Source: Rhizophagus clarus (lineage: Eukaryota; Glomeromycota; Glomeromycetes; Glomerales; Glomeraceae). Taken from it: a DNA stretch of 64,000 nt. Where the stretch lies: assembly GCA_015698045.1 (NCBI GenBank), contig BLAL01000307.1, forward strand, positions 62,001 to 126,000. Direction: 5' to 3'. This document shows, one piece after another, positions 11,814 to 23,440 of this stretch. Each line of letters begins with the position of its first letter. The stretch's first letter is position 1. A program made the translations under genes and the position numbers. The notes beneath the pieces were generated by a model, which saw only the letters and a program-made list of their open reading frames with translations, searched no databases and was not told the origin of the DNA.

Positions 11814-12256
11814 ATGCGTCGTTTCTTCTCAGAATTTATGCATTGTTTCTCCTTGGTATTCGTACGTCATTTATCCTCCAAAACATTTTCTATGCCGTAT
11901 GCTATATCACCTACCGTACCACCTACCGTACCATTTTACATTTGACCTTCCGTATCACTTTACGTATCACCTTCTACATGGATCGAAAGACCTAGACAAA
12001 GTGTTACTTTTAATAAAGAATTATTTGTGATAATTTTGTGTTCTGTTCATTGTTGGTAGCAGGAAATCATTGGTACTATGCTGCTTTATTTATTCTTGCT
12101 AGTTTGTAATTTGCCTAGTTACGATTAACACCATTATTTTATTTGTAATAGGAACTTGAAGAGCCAATTAGGTTCAGAGAAAGAAAGACAAGAAAGTATA
12201 AGCAAAGAATTTCTGATAAAGTCGAAGATATGGCGTTTTTGGAATCCACTCTCTGA
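11814..12256 (+). CDS. Possible two-exon small gene, unrecognised
   Basis: An ATG at 11814 opens MRRFFSEFMHCFSLVF. A donor-like GTACGT at 11862 would join, in phase, an acceptor TTTGTAATAG ending at 12151 to a 34-codon open stretch (ELEEPIRFRERKTRKYKQ...) that stops at 12256. The product would be about 50 residues, with a hydrophobic/basic start that could be a mitochondrial presequence and a strongly charged tail. Without splicing, the first frame alone runs to a TGA at 11945. The intron would be long (290 bp) for this window, so this is tentative. Confidence 0.25.
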
Positions 12257-12870
12257 ACTTCGTATACTAACTATTTTCTACCAATACAGAAAGAAGTAGA
12301 AGTAAATGAAATAAATGAGTAAATTGTATAAATAGATTTCTGTTTTACCAGTACAGAAAGAAGTAAAAAAAGATAGTAAATGGGTAAAGGGTATAAATAG
12401 ATTGACAGAATTAAAGTATTTTAGTACTTTGATAGTTAAAAATTTGAGAATAAAAAAAAGGATTTGCTAACCAACCTAATTATTTTTTTATTTAATTTAA
12501 AAAAATTTTAATTATTTATTCTTTTAAAAAGCACATTTCTCTTGAATAATTTTGAACCTATAAAGTATAGAATTTAAAATATTGATTACTTTAAATTAAA
12601 TAATTGATGAGATATAAAGTATAAAGAAATCTTATATCTCTTCTAAAAATTCATTACTAATATTATATGAGTTGCTTAAACTTTTTAAGAAACTAATTTT
12701 TTTAAATTTTTTTTATTTTAACATATTGGATCATTCTTTCATATTACTAAATATACAATATATACAATAGTAAAATTACCTTTGCCTATTTTTTTTATAC
12801 TTTTAAACTAATTATATAGTATTTATTCAAATAGTATACCTTTATAATTATAATTTCTAAAATATAATAT
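12257..12870. other. AT-rich intergenic up to the palindrome edge
   Basis: No open frame or repeat was recognised. The last bases before 12871 (AATATAAT then ATA) differ from the sequence beyond 54534 apart from a shared TATA-like stretch, which marks the arm boundary. Confidence 0.6.
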
Positions 12871-12925
12871 ACAGTGGTGAGCAAAATTATTTGGAAAAAT
12901 TTCACGTAACTTCAGTCACGTGTAG
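12871..12925 (+). mobile_element. Tc1-like terminus at the left palindrome edge
   Basis: The arm starts CAGTGGTGAGCAAAATTATT immediately after TA, followed by an internal hairpin (CACGTAACTTCAGTCACGTG). CAGT...CAAAATTAT next to TA is the usual end of Tc1/mariner elements. No Tc1 transposase lies near it in the arm. Confidence 0.6.
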
Positions 12926-13536
12926 TGGCTTGTAAAAAATTTGCAGATCAAATTGCAATATACTTAATCCAACGCTGCACATCTCCAAATAAATATTCTT
13001 TCTTCACACAACCTTTTATATATGACTTTTTTAAGAAAAAATAACTCTGAAATAAAAGATTTTATTGAAAAATGATAGCAAAAAATAAATTTATGATTAT
13101 GGGTCAAAAGAAGTGTACCGAGTAAATTCGGAAGTAAGTTGGCTATACCGACATGCAGATATGCATTGCAAATTTAGGAATTATAATGATTTATTTTTAT
13201 CAAACATTTCCGAACAATAGCTACGCTTTAAGAATGATAATAAGAAAAAATTTTGTAATCTGACAAATAAATTAAATACAATCAGATACATCAAATACGA
13301 TGATGTCACAAAGTAAAGGCGTAACCTTGCCTGCTAAATTTATTTGTATATTATGCATTGAAAACGACCGCATATTTAAAAATCAAAGAAATCAGCTATC
13401 ATTACTCGAATACCTTTTTACAATAAAGTAAAAGATTACTTTCACATGATTACTTATAGATGTATTATCACCCATGTTATTAATATAATGCATGATGACG
13501 TACATTTTGATTTCGCTTTGATTATACATATTATAC

Positions 13537-14157
13537 ATGACACAAACCAATTATAGAAAATACAATCGAAATTTTTATTTTACACACTATCCAAAGTGGA
13601 AAAAATTTTATGCATACTTAATTTCAGATCAAACTTATAATTTCCCGTGCAGCCTAAATTGTCTTAAGGCATTATTAAATTGGGAAAGATTTAGAACATG
13701 GTCAAGCTGCATTTTCCTATTAAGGAAACAAGCGTATAATCATAAAGTAAGTCGTATATTACTTTTTTTTATGTATGCTAACACTGTTACATTTACGCCA
13801 CACTTAATTTCAGTCTAGTTGCGTAATACCAGCCATTTCATTCAGGTTACACTAGATTAGTAGGTTTCCTTACGTTAATTTTCTGCGCCTCAAATACATT
13901 TGTTGCTTATTTTATCGAAGGTTTGTATTCGAACAATAAAGACAAAGTTACATTTTTTGCAGATATTTTAAAATACTAATATTTTGTTTAATGCAATTCT
14001 AACAGGAGATGAAAATAAAAAGTGCTCAAAAGAATCTTTAAAAGACAACGATAACAATGATTATATTTTTCTTTACATGTGGTCGAAAGAGCCTAGAAAT
14101 AAATTTATAAGTGATATGTGGAGAATACTGAAATCAATGGACCTGTCCTTCTTATGA
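13537..14157 (+). CDS. Small three-exon gene, possible membrane protein
   Basis: Exons 13537-13746, 13833-13920 and 14006-14157 join in phase (donors GTAAGT and GTTTGT; acceptors TACCAG and TAACAG; introns 86 and 85 bp) to give 149 residues. The start is MTQTNYRKYNRNFYF and there is an aromatic/Lys-rich N-terminal part. Exon 2 encodes a hydrophobic helix (RLVGFLTLIFCASNTFVAYF), and exon 3 a polar, acidic then Trp-containing tail (FLYMWSKEPRNKFISDMWR). The family was not recognised. The three exons agree in phase and composition, which supports a real or recently real gene. In the right arm the start codon reads ACG, so the annotated ATG may be a derived change here; an upstream in-frame TGA rules out a simple extension. 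Confidence 0.45.
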
Positions 14158-15176
14158 AGTAATCATTCACCATCTTAATGTGTTGCTGAAACCAAAATCA
14201 AAACCAAAACTGACGAACCTAGTCCGTAATACCAAAAATCACAGTTCGTTTATCTTCAATCAGAATATCAATAACAGAGTTCATCTTTTTGATGACGTGT
14301 AATCACATGTCCTTGAATTGGCAATTTATGGAAATTTTTCTTTTTTTCCGTGTATAGCCTATAGTTATTACAACATGAGCACAAATAATGTGAATGATTT
14401 TAGATTCTTTGCATTTTAAAAAATATCAATTTGCGCACAAATTTGCACGTAATTTTCTGATTAATTAAGGGATAAATCAACGATAAGTGGAATATAATTA
14501 TGATGATTTATAGATCAATATTTCATTTTTGAGGACCGATAATTATGTACGATTTTATATAATCACAGTAAATGTTTTATTAAGATTGTTTTCACGATAA
14601 ATCTAACGATTTTACCTTATCATCGTAAACGTTTCTTTTCTTCGCTGATAGTATTTTTTCTTCCAAACACTTAAAAATTCCTTGATTAATAATTTAATTG
14701 ATCTTTTTAACGAAAGCGATGATTAATATCAGATATGTCCGAATTTACGCAATAGCTAGTAAAAGAATTTCTAATTAAAATCATTAAAACATTGTGCGAA
14801 AAATGTATGAAAAATAAAAAAACTGGAAAAGTAACTTATACCAAATATTGCCCAATAAAAGATTATAAGAAAAGGTGGAGTTCGTATCAACAAATTATAT
14901 GTTTTCGTTTTATATTTATTATACAATCCGTTAAGATAACTGATAAGTAACCAGTTTAAAATTTTTCTAATCAGTTTCACACCCGAGTTAGTATTTTTCT
15001 TAATAATAAGCCATGTCTAAGCACTACAAATTGTGCAGCTGTAAAATAAGATAAATACAATATATATGAATTGGCGATTTTTTAAATGATTTAAAAAATA
15101 TTTTTGAATAGCTTATAAATAAATACCATACATACTAATTCTCACAAATAATTAAGCATTAAAATATTTTATAACC

Positions 15177-15452
15177 ATGAATTTTATTTTAATTTTTATC
15201 TTCTTCATTATAACTTCCTGCGTAACTGGATTCTGCTATCCATCTGAAACTTACAATCTTCGTCGTGATGATGAACATCCTTGTATTTATGATTGTGATA
15301 GTAACAATGGTGTAGGTAAAATAGAAGTACTTACTTGGTGGGTACAAATTTCCTTTAAACTATTAAGAATTAGAAATATTGAACTAATTAGTCTAATTAT
15401 TCAAAATGCAGAGGCAATAATAATAATAACGATAATAATAATTTTATTCTAA
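15177..15452 (+). CDS. Small secreted-protein candidate
   Basis: The ATG at 15177 begins a clear signal peptide (MNFILIFIFFIITSCVTG). Behind it is a Cys-containing mature segment (FCYPSETYNLRRDDEHPCI, YDCDSN). The open frame then becomes hydrophobic and ends in Ile repeats encoded by ATA/ATT triplets, which looks non-coding. A donor-like GTAGGTAAAAT near 15313 suggests the real C terminus comes from another exon I could not place. Small Cys-bearing secreted proteins are typical effector candidates in symbiotic fungi, but nothing here shows that role. Confidence 0.4.
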   Translation: MNFILIFIFFIITSCVTGFCYPSETYNLRRDDEHPCIYDCDSNNGVGKIEVLTWWVQISFKLLRIRNIELISLIIQNAEAIIIITIIIILF

Positions 15453-15823
15453 TTCATCACTCAATAGTAGGCCTATGCTCGGCAGAAAACTACCCTAATA
15501 ACTTTAAAATAACACTTTAAACATATTTAGAACATTTTTTTAGGAGTGTTGCATATTCAAATTCGTTGAGTTATTTAACTTTAAAATAAAATAAATGAAA
15601 TTTTCACAAAATTGACAATGTTTATAGGAATTTAAGCATTTATATAATGTAACACATAATACATACAAGCAGTGTTAATTTTTCAACTAAAAATATGCGT
15701 TATCTCAGAGAACTTCGTCTTCTATGAGATATATAGTATATATGTTGCATATTAGTTGGCACCTGATTTTTTATAAATTAAGATTTTACAAAACATTTTG
15801 ATAAGTTAATAGCATTTTATATA

Positions 15824-16135
15824 CAGTCAACTCTAGATATAATGAACCCTCTGTTCCAGGAGGTTTAGTTCGGTATATAGTTAATTTGTTATATAATATA
15901 CCAAACTAGTTTTCTTTATAGGTAATTTAGGCCAAATTTGTAATGCTGGCCAAAATTATAATTTCTTTTAACATAAATTTTTGAAAAAATTACTAGTAAT
16001 TCTGGCCAGCACTATAAAATTGGCCTGGACTACTTTATAATCACATGACCGTTCGTTATAGAAAGTATAAAGTTATTATATAGCTGATATATAGAGGCTG
16101 GCATTACTACTTATAGGAATTTCTAGAAATGTATT
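15824..16135. mobile_element. Possible pogo-like element remnant
   Basis: TATACAGTCAACTCTAGATA followed by TAATGAACCCTCTGTTCC at 15821-15857 resembles the end of Tigger/pogo-type elements (TA, then CAGTCAACTCT). GTTCGTTATAGAAAG near 16052 may belong to the same remnant. No matching second end was seen. The mirror copy lies at about 51270-51581. Confidence 0.3.
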
Positions 16136-16188
16136 AAAATTTTTTTTTAAAAAAAATAAAAAATAAAATAAAACTTTAAATGGATAAG

Positions 16189-16585
16189 TTATTTTTTTAT
16201 TTGCCTACCCATTCTAGTGCTAATATAATACTTAGAAATACGATTCGATGGAATTCCTAAAATGTCTGCAACATTCGATTTATCCATGGCCTCTATGATC
16301 GATTGTGAAAAGAACATCCTAAATAACTATTTTGAGATTAAAAAAACAATTGGCCTTTTGTTCATTTTAAATAAAACAGCTATGCAATATAAAATTAACT
16401 TGGTTTTGTGGTAGATTATAATGGTTTAATAATGCGATTGATTTGTCAAATTCCTTATAATTATGAAAATCGTAATTAATTAATTTTTGATAATTTTCCC
16501 TAAAAGGATTATATTCTAAGAAATAAAATTGAACAAATGAATAAGTGTTTTTAGCCGAAAATTCCTTGGATCTAATATTTACCAT
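16189..16585 (-). CDS. Two-exon small gene, unrecognised
   Basis: On the minus strand, ATG at 16585 opens MVNIRSKEFSAKNTYSFVQF. Exon 1 (16400-16585) ends at LPQNQ before GTTAAT. An acceptor TCTCAAAATAG leads in phase into exon 2 (16189-16326), reading LFRMFFSQSIIEAMDKSNV and ending GRQIKK. The product is 107 residues, soluble and rich in Asn, Tyr, Phe and Ser. The middle of exon 2 (ADILGIPSNRISKYY) has a helix-turn-helix feel, but no family was recognised. The donor is not the best consensus, so the join is inferred from phase and composition. Confidence 0.4.
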
Positions 16586-16599
16586 TATTGAATAAAAAA

Positions 16600-17572
16600 A
16601 TTAAAATCGGTCTGTATTGCTATGTACAGTACCATACATTAAAACGTACACTATGTGATGCGATATAAGATTTGCATGTGGTACTCATGTGGTACATTTT
16701 TTTTGTGATACATTTTTTATGACGGGTACCCGTTCCCTGGATTGCTTTTTAGGAATTATTGGATAAACTTCAATTTTGATTTTCTTGACAATTAATATAA
16801 AATCATAAGGCATCAGCCTTTTTCAATAAGTCATCCTGCTACTGGGCTTTGATTTTAAATCTTAATAAGTTGTAGCCAGGGTACTATATTAAAATTTTCA
16901 GACTTTTGTTGCTTAAAATTTTTTTTTTTTTTGACCCCTAAAATGTTTAGCTTTTTTGGGTCGACCACAAATAAAACAATTCTATTGGTACAACACAAAC
17001 TGACCGAAATTTTGTATACATATCTGATATACATTATGCATGCATGTGTAAATAAAAAAAATGAATCCGTATGATTACATCTCCTATTTTATCCTATACA
17101 ATCAAAAAAGGACTAAAAAAAATTTTATCGTTCTCTTAATCTCTTTGGCGTAAAATTTTGCAAAATCCAGTTTTTTTAGTTCTTTATGCATTCGAGCATA
17201 AATAAAAAATTCTACATGAATAATTGAATACGTATGATTCTAATTCCTATTTTATCCTACACAATCAAAAAAAAAGGACAAAGAAAATTTTATCGTTCGC
17301 GTAAAATTTTGCATTTGCATCATGGACATTTTTCCGAAAAGTCCAGCCCGTATTACCTCATTTTTCGGGAAAATGGCTTTCGGGAAATTGCATGGTGAAA
17401 TTTCAAATAAATCGACTACGCCTAACTCCCAGTATAATACTGTACGTAGTTCAATCCTATTATGTTCGACATAAATGGAATTAAGGTTTAATATGTTTTG
17501 TAATTTTTAAAAGAACGATGTTCTAGTGATGTTTTTCCTAAAGAATTGAAAAAAAAGAATAAAAAATTCGTC
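16600..17572. other. Upstream region of channel gene A
   Basis: No gene was seen. It contains two similar about 90-bp stretches (17040-17130 and 17215-17300) with CGTATGAT...CCTATTTTATCCTA...AATCAAAAAAGGAC...AAAATTTTATCGTTC, an imperfect direct repeat. Mirrored at 49833-50805. Confidence 0.5.
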
Positions 17573-19579
17573 ATGGATGATTATAAAATAGATATGCTGG
17601 ATGCCAAAAGTGAAAATGTTAAAGAGGAAATTGAAGAAACTAAAGCGAATATTGAAGAAATTGAAACGCACAGGAAAAATATCGATAAAAAACAAACTAT
17701 TTTTTCTCAAGATGTGAAATATGCAGTTACTTATAGTAAACAAGATAATTCGAATTCACTTCTTACATGGTCAATTAACACTGAATCCGTCGGTGAGCAA
17801 CAATATGATCAATATTTAGAACTTGAACAAAAAGGTTATAATGAATTTTCACTTGATTTAATACATAAAAAAATCGTGTTATTTCATTATAAGGAAAATG
17901 GAAAAATAAAATATGGTAACTAATTATTGTAATACGAATATAATGCGACACAAAATAAATATCTAATTACATTTTATATTGTAACATACTGTAGAACTTG
18001 TTGATTTAACAGAAAGAAAATTTCTCGACCTAAGAGAAACTCTACAAATCCCAGAAGAATTTCCCATTATAAAATATTCGATAGGATTTTTTTCCGATGA
18101 TTTCAATAATTCTAATGACTCTAACGATCGTTTGATATTAGTATCATTGTATAGTAGTAAATCAGGAAAGAAAGATTACAAAATTTACGAGTATTCTTTT
18201 AAAGATAAGCAGATTACAACTTATGATATAGTAATCCCTAAAGGGTTAGAAGATCATAACGTTAATTGTTGTATAAATGAAACAAAATTGTTTTTTTTTG
18301 CTTGTGACATGACTGACGAAACTCGTAATTATTTAATTCTTCAATGGGATTTATCTGATTTATCGGCAATGACTTTTGAGATGCAATATCACTTATTAGA
18401 AGATAAAGAGATGCCATTAATAATGTTTAAAGAGATAAGACTAGACATAAACGGACCTAATTTTGTAATGAATGAAGGTAAAACATTATTGGCAATACGA
18501 GTTTATAATAGGATTTATATATTCTCAATGGAATCTGGATTGCAGGTTTCAACGCTTAAATTCAAAGGTATGTATTATTTAATTGTTTGCTGATCAAAAA
18601 TATCATAATATATGCGATGTTTAATTGATTTTTAATAATTCTTTCATTAGAGTCTGACTTCACAATGGAATCATTCGTATCGTCAAATGATGTTCCTGAA
18701 GGATTAATTGTTAGTTTTGGCGACAATGCATTATTTCTAGATCCTTTTGACCCTTTTTCCGATGTAATTGAAATTGATTATACTGGCAAAAATTCCAAAA
18801 TAACTAATAAGGGCAAAAAAATTTCCACCATCGAGAATAGTGTTCATGTCACGAATGAGTTGAAAAAAAATTTATCTCGAAAAATATTAGAAAATAATCA
18901 TTACTACAGTAATCTTTATACCTTGTCTATCTTCCAAACTATACGAAACTTATTTGAAGAAATCTTAAAAGGAAAAATAAAATCCGATTGTTCCGATCTC
19001 AAAATGATTACCATACAAGGTCGGTTTTATTTTGTGAGTTATGAGGATGAAAAAGTTGAAATTTGGGGACGTACAAGTTCAAAAAATGAAGATATATTAA
19101 CACAGTTCCCAGCTACATTTAAATTTGGTGGATTATTTGCATTTAAATTATTAAATAATTCGGATTTGGTTTTAATCACTGATGCCGGTATTCATATATA
19201 CACAATTATAAGTGCTTCAATAGCACTTAGATATTTTTGGGTTAATGAAGATTGGAAGAATAATTTTCAACGTGAATCTACTATCATCAAGATTTTAGAA
19301 AACGAATTTAAAGAGTCACGTTCTTCACTGCCACCACCAACTTTTGAAACACTAATTAGAAGTCCTGATGATGATCAGCATTCCTCACTTGATGATTTTC
19401 TAGTTCTAAATCCTGATTATGAAGGGCATTATAAATATAAGGAATTACTTATAAGTATTATATGTTTAAATACGATAGAACTTTCAAAATTTGGAAAAGA
19501 AATGTTAAAAATCTCAATTGAAAAAAAGAATGATGTTATCGTTGGAACAATTATTGATAGAATTATTGAAATAATCCAA

Positions 19580-19990
19580 AATAATTCTAGTGATCCTAGT
19601 TCGAATGAAGAAAATTCTGGTAATTCTAGTTCGATCGAAGAAAGTTTCGGTAATCCCACTTCGATTGAAAAAAATTCTAGTGATCCTAGTTCGAATGAAA
19701 AAAATACTAGTGATCCTAGTTCGAATGAAAAAAATTCTGGTAATTCTAGTTCGATCGAGGAAAGTTCCGGTAATCCCGCTTCGATTGAAAAGAGTACTAG
19801 TGATCCTAGTTCGAATGAAAAAAATTCTGGTAATTCTAGTTCCATTGAAGAAAATTCTGATAAACCCACTTCGATTGAAAAAAATTCTAATGATTCTGGT
19901 TCGAATGAAAAAAGTACTAGCGATCCTAGTTCGAATAAAAAAATTCTGTTAATCCTAGTTTGATTAAAAAAAATTCTAGTGATCCTAGTT
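19580..19990 (+). repeat. 30-nt coding minisatellite in gene A (left)
   Basis: About thirteen 30-nt units encode variants of NSSDPSSNEK / NSGNSSSIEE / NPTSIEK. The stretch is Ser/Asn/Glu-rich, probably disordered, between the WD-like and channel parts. A long antisense frame over it is a by-product of the repeat. Confidence 0.8.
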
Positions 19991-21182
19991 TGTCATTATT
20001 ACCCATTATTTCTATTATTCGTTCAAATTTATCTAGATTAAGTGAATATTATTCAGATTATGAACTTAGAATTTTCTCATACACATCCATTATGCCAGAT
20101 CCCATGTGTTCATCTGTTAAAACAATTAGCACCTCATTTCCTTATGCATACTCTAAGAATATTGAAATTAAAAAATCAACAAAATTATCTTTGTTAAGTA
20201 ATAATTATTTTAAACCCTTATTATCATCTTGTTCAACAATTTTAAATTTTCGTAAATATGAAAATATTCCTGTCATTAGTTTTATAGTTCCTTACAATTA
20301 TTCTTGGAACGAAATTTTATGCCAACCAGAATCTATCCTTTTTCATGATATAGATTCCAAAACTATTTATAATGGTTGGAATCTTACTGCATTTATAGCT
20401 TTTAATGAGAGAATTTATTATTATTATTATTTTATTTGGTTTCTTTATACTATATTTTATCTCTGTTTTGCATTAGCATCTACATTAGAATCTAATCTTA
20501 TTCCTGATGTTTACCGTACCATACTTCTCATAATTTCTGTCATACTTGGTCTTATTCATATACTTGTTGAAATCTGGCAATTTTATTGGTTAAAAGAAAA
20601 TTATTTTAAAGATCCATGCAATTTCTTTGGTAAGTAATTAGTAATGCAATCTTAAAACAATAAGATTATTATTATTTATGTACATTTTTTTTTAGACTTA
20701 GGAGCGTATTTACTACCTATTATAACATCATTACATTGGATTATTAAAGAAACACCTCCACTTTGGATTATAGCCTTTTCAAATTTATTTTTAAGCCTTA
20801 AATTTTTATTATTTTTTCGAGTGTTTCACCATTTTGGAATTTATTTTACTATAATAGTTGGTGTTGCAAAAAAAATTTCTCCATTTTTAATAGTCTTATT
20901 TATTGTTATATTTGGATTTTCCCATACATTTTATATTCTTTTAAGACCAACCCAGGATTTTTCATTTGATAATCCTACTTTTAATAATGATAAAAATAAT
21001 CCATGGAATCTTGCTACCAAATATAACTTGGTTAATCCAGATGGAACTATAAATCCTAATGCTACAATGATCCAACCTCCTGATTCAAATACAAATTTGT
21101 TTGATTGGTTTCCTACCTCACTTTTAGCAATGTACTTATTTATTACAGGTAATGATTTAATTATAATTTGTTATTATAATTT

Positions 21183-21400
21183 AGGATTTTATGATTTGTC
21201 GCACCCTTTTTTGTCACCTATGTCACACCCTTCCCCTTTTCATTGTATTCTGGAACTTAGAATTTTTTCAGTTGTAAAAAATCTATTTTTCACACCCCTA
21301 GTTAAATGTCACATGTTTTAATGTTGCCCAGCATTACATAATTTTGCCCAGGATTCCCAGGGGTGCGACGTATCGCAGGTGCAATAAAAAACAAAACCCT
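21183..21400. mobile_element. MITE in intron 4 of gene A (left)
   Basis: A 218-bp element with imperfect inverted ends (AGGATTTTATGATTTGTCGC at the left; GGGTGCGACGTATCGCAGG then AAAACAAAACCCT at the right), flanked by TA-rich sequence. It contains GTCACACCC, TTTTTCAGTTGTAAAAAATC, AAATGTCACATG and TTGCCCAGGATTCCCAGG. It lies wholly inside a 291-bp intron, three times the local intron size. Confidence 0.75.
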
Positions 21401-22127
21401 ATAATTTATTACTAAAGTATTTATTTAAATAAATATTAGGTAATAATGGATCTTTATCACCATGGGATTACCGTGATTATCAGGCTATGACAGTTTTATT
21501 AGTTATATTTACATTATTTACTGTATTTTATCTTATGAATTTATTCATTGGACTACTTACTAATGAAATTAACAATTTTAATGATTATAAGGAATATTTA
21601 ATTCAAAAAGCAAAGGTATTTAACTTATATAAAATTAAAATTATTATTAATTATTTAATTATTAATTAAGAATCTTTATAGATTATTGTAGAAACTGAAA
21701 TATTTTATATGTTACATTATAAAAAATATCAAAAACAAAATTTGGATTGGATGTAAGTATTAAAATTTATTAATACTAAAAATGTATATTATATAATATA
21801 TAATATATAGTACTTATTTAAAATTTTTTTAATTAATTATATTTTATTATTTTTATTATTTTTAGTTATTATAATATACCTATTAATAATGTTCGTAAAT
21901 TAATTGAAGCCATTAAAGATCATAAGATTGAATTTGATGCCCCTCCATATATTAGAAATGAATTAAAAAAATTAATGAAGTTTAGAGAATCTAAAGAATC
22001 TTTTAAAGAAATTCTTAAACAAAAAAGTAGATATAAAACTTTACGAGAAACATATAAAATGAATGTGCAAAGAGGATGGCTAATAGATTTAATTCGTGAT
22101 CCGCCAGTAAACCATAAAATTAATTAG

Positions 22128-22907
22128 ACAAATTTGGTGAATTTTATGCGATCATATAGTATAATGTTACAAATTGTAAAAGTTAATTACGTTATAAATA
22201 CAATTTCAATGTGTAATACAAAAAAAAGCCCCTTATTATGACGAGAAAAAACTTCAATTTTTTATTATATATTTAATCGAACGTATTCAAACACAACATT
22301 TTGACTTTGCTTTTACGGACCATGAGATTTCAAGTATTTTATTGAATATAAAAATAACCAAAAAATAATAATTTTTGCTTCAAGCCGCTTAAAAACTATC
22401 TATAGCTTCATTAGCTTGTTCAGATAAGGTTTTACTTTTTTTTCGTGTCAAATATAATATAAAGTTGGCAAAATGATCGGCGTGACAAATTGTTACAGTC
22501 ACATGATTTATTTTTTCGTAAAGTTTAGGGGATTTTTAGTTGTATGTATACGCATGCGCAATTCTGATTAAAATCATATCCATTGCTTTGTTTGATCTTT
22601 TCTAATAGCTAGAAATATGTGAAAAAAAACTTATAATGGAACGAGCCTTTGAAACTCCAATATGTTTTATTTCAAATAGAATTGCCACCCTCACTTTATC
22701 ATATCATATGCAATTTTTCCATTATTTATCGTATTTTGTGTATGGCACGCATTAAATAAAGGAAATACTGACATTGAAAAATAAATATTTTGTACGTATT
22801 ACATTTATTGTGTGACTATTCTCTATAATATATAATATCTTAGATACGATACTGTCGATTAAAGAAAAAAATTTGGGAGTTATAATGACAGAATTAACAC
22901 CTTAATT
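22128..22907. other. Intergenic, no gene seen
   Basis: Downstream of gene A. AT-rich with scattered unique sequence and no convincing frame. Mirrored at about 44495-45274. Confidence 0.5.
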
Positions 22908-23440
22908 ATGTCAGCACTAGTGGCCTACCAAATGGTGGTGAATAGTGATGGTTTAGTTAATATGATCCTGAACGGACTGTATATTTGTCTCTATTACCAT
23001 GTCACCACTACCTACATACCAAGTACCAATGGGATGCAAAACCCTACTAACGTATGTTTTATCTTTTCCTATGACCCTCAGATTAAAAAAAATATGGTAG
23101 CACAGACATCGAAGAGAAGTGGTTGAAGGACCCAAAGTTGTATAAGGCGACAGGACCTTATTATATATACGCTATAGTTTTTCATGAATGGCCAGGTCAT
23201 GTGAATGTTACAAATTTTATTTTATTTGGTCATATGATGCCAATTTATCCAATTATAATTAGGCGACACAAAGTGGTAAAAATGATTTTCATATCTGAAA
23301 TTGAATTATTATGTTTAAGAAATCTTTTAGATTCATTAGAATGGTCTGGGCATTCTGATAATAACTTAATTAAAAATTGTGATGAAAACAAAAAGTATAG
23401 AATATACAAGAAAATAAAAACACGTACAAATGAGAAATAA
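22908..23440 (+). pseudogene. Small ORF pair, possible broken gene (left)
   Basis: Frame one (ATG 22908) reads MSALVAYQMVVNSDGLVN and runs to 23126. A second frame from about 23105 to 23440 reads DIEEKWLKDPKLYKATGPY, HEWPGHVNVTNF and a Lys-rich tail. Both look protein-like. I could not join them: the available donors (GTATGT at 23052) and acceptors (CCCTCAG, GGTAG) do not give matching phases. So either a single-base shift has broken the gene or an exon is missing. No family was recognised. Confidence 0.3.

Larger units (their letters stand above)
17573..22127 (+). pseudogene. Channel gene A, left copy (frameshifted)
   Basis: Seven exons: 17573-17915, 17995-18567, 18651-20629, 20696-21148, 21440-21615, 21682-21752 and 21866-22127. 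The start is ATG at 17573 (MDDYKIDMLDAK); earlier TTG codons were not used. The first two and a half exons look like a diverged WD/beta-propeller region (YAVTYSKQDNSNSLLTWS; VYNRIYIFSME). A Ser/Asn repeat follows, then six hydrophobic helices, an LFITGNNG pore stretch and a last helix MNLFIGLL, as in the ion-transport superfamily (TRP/polycystin-like). A run of seven A residues near 19935 is eight in the right arm. The missing base shifts the frame after SSNKK, so the left copy would stop before the channel domain. The intron after exon 4 contains a MITE. Sequencing error in the homopolymer cannot be excluded. Confidence 0.75.

Noticed and set aside
14771..14980. 69-codon minus-strand frame (and mirror at 52425-52634)
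   Set aside because: No ATG at its start (GTG only), hydrophobic A/T-driven composition and no exon to join.
19429..19869. Long minus-strand frame over the gene A repeat (mirror 47398-47976)
   Set aside because: The 30-nt repeat keeps the antisense frame open automatically; the sense frame continues in conserved coding sequence.
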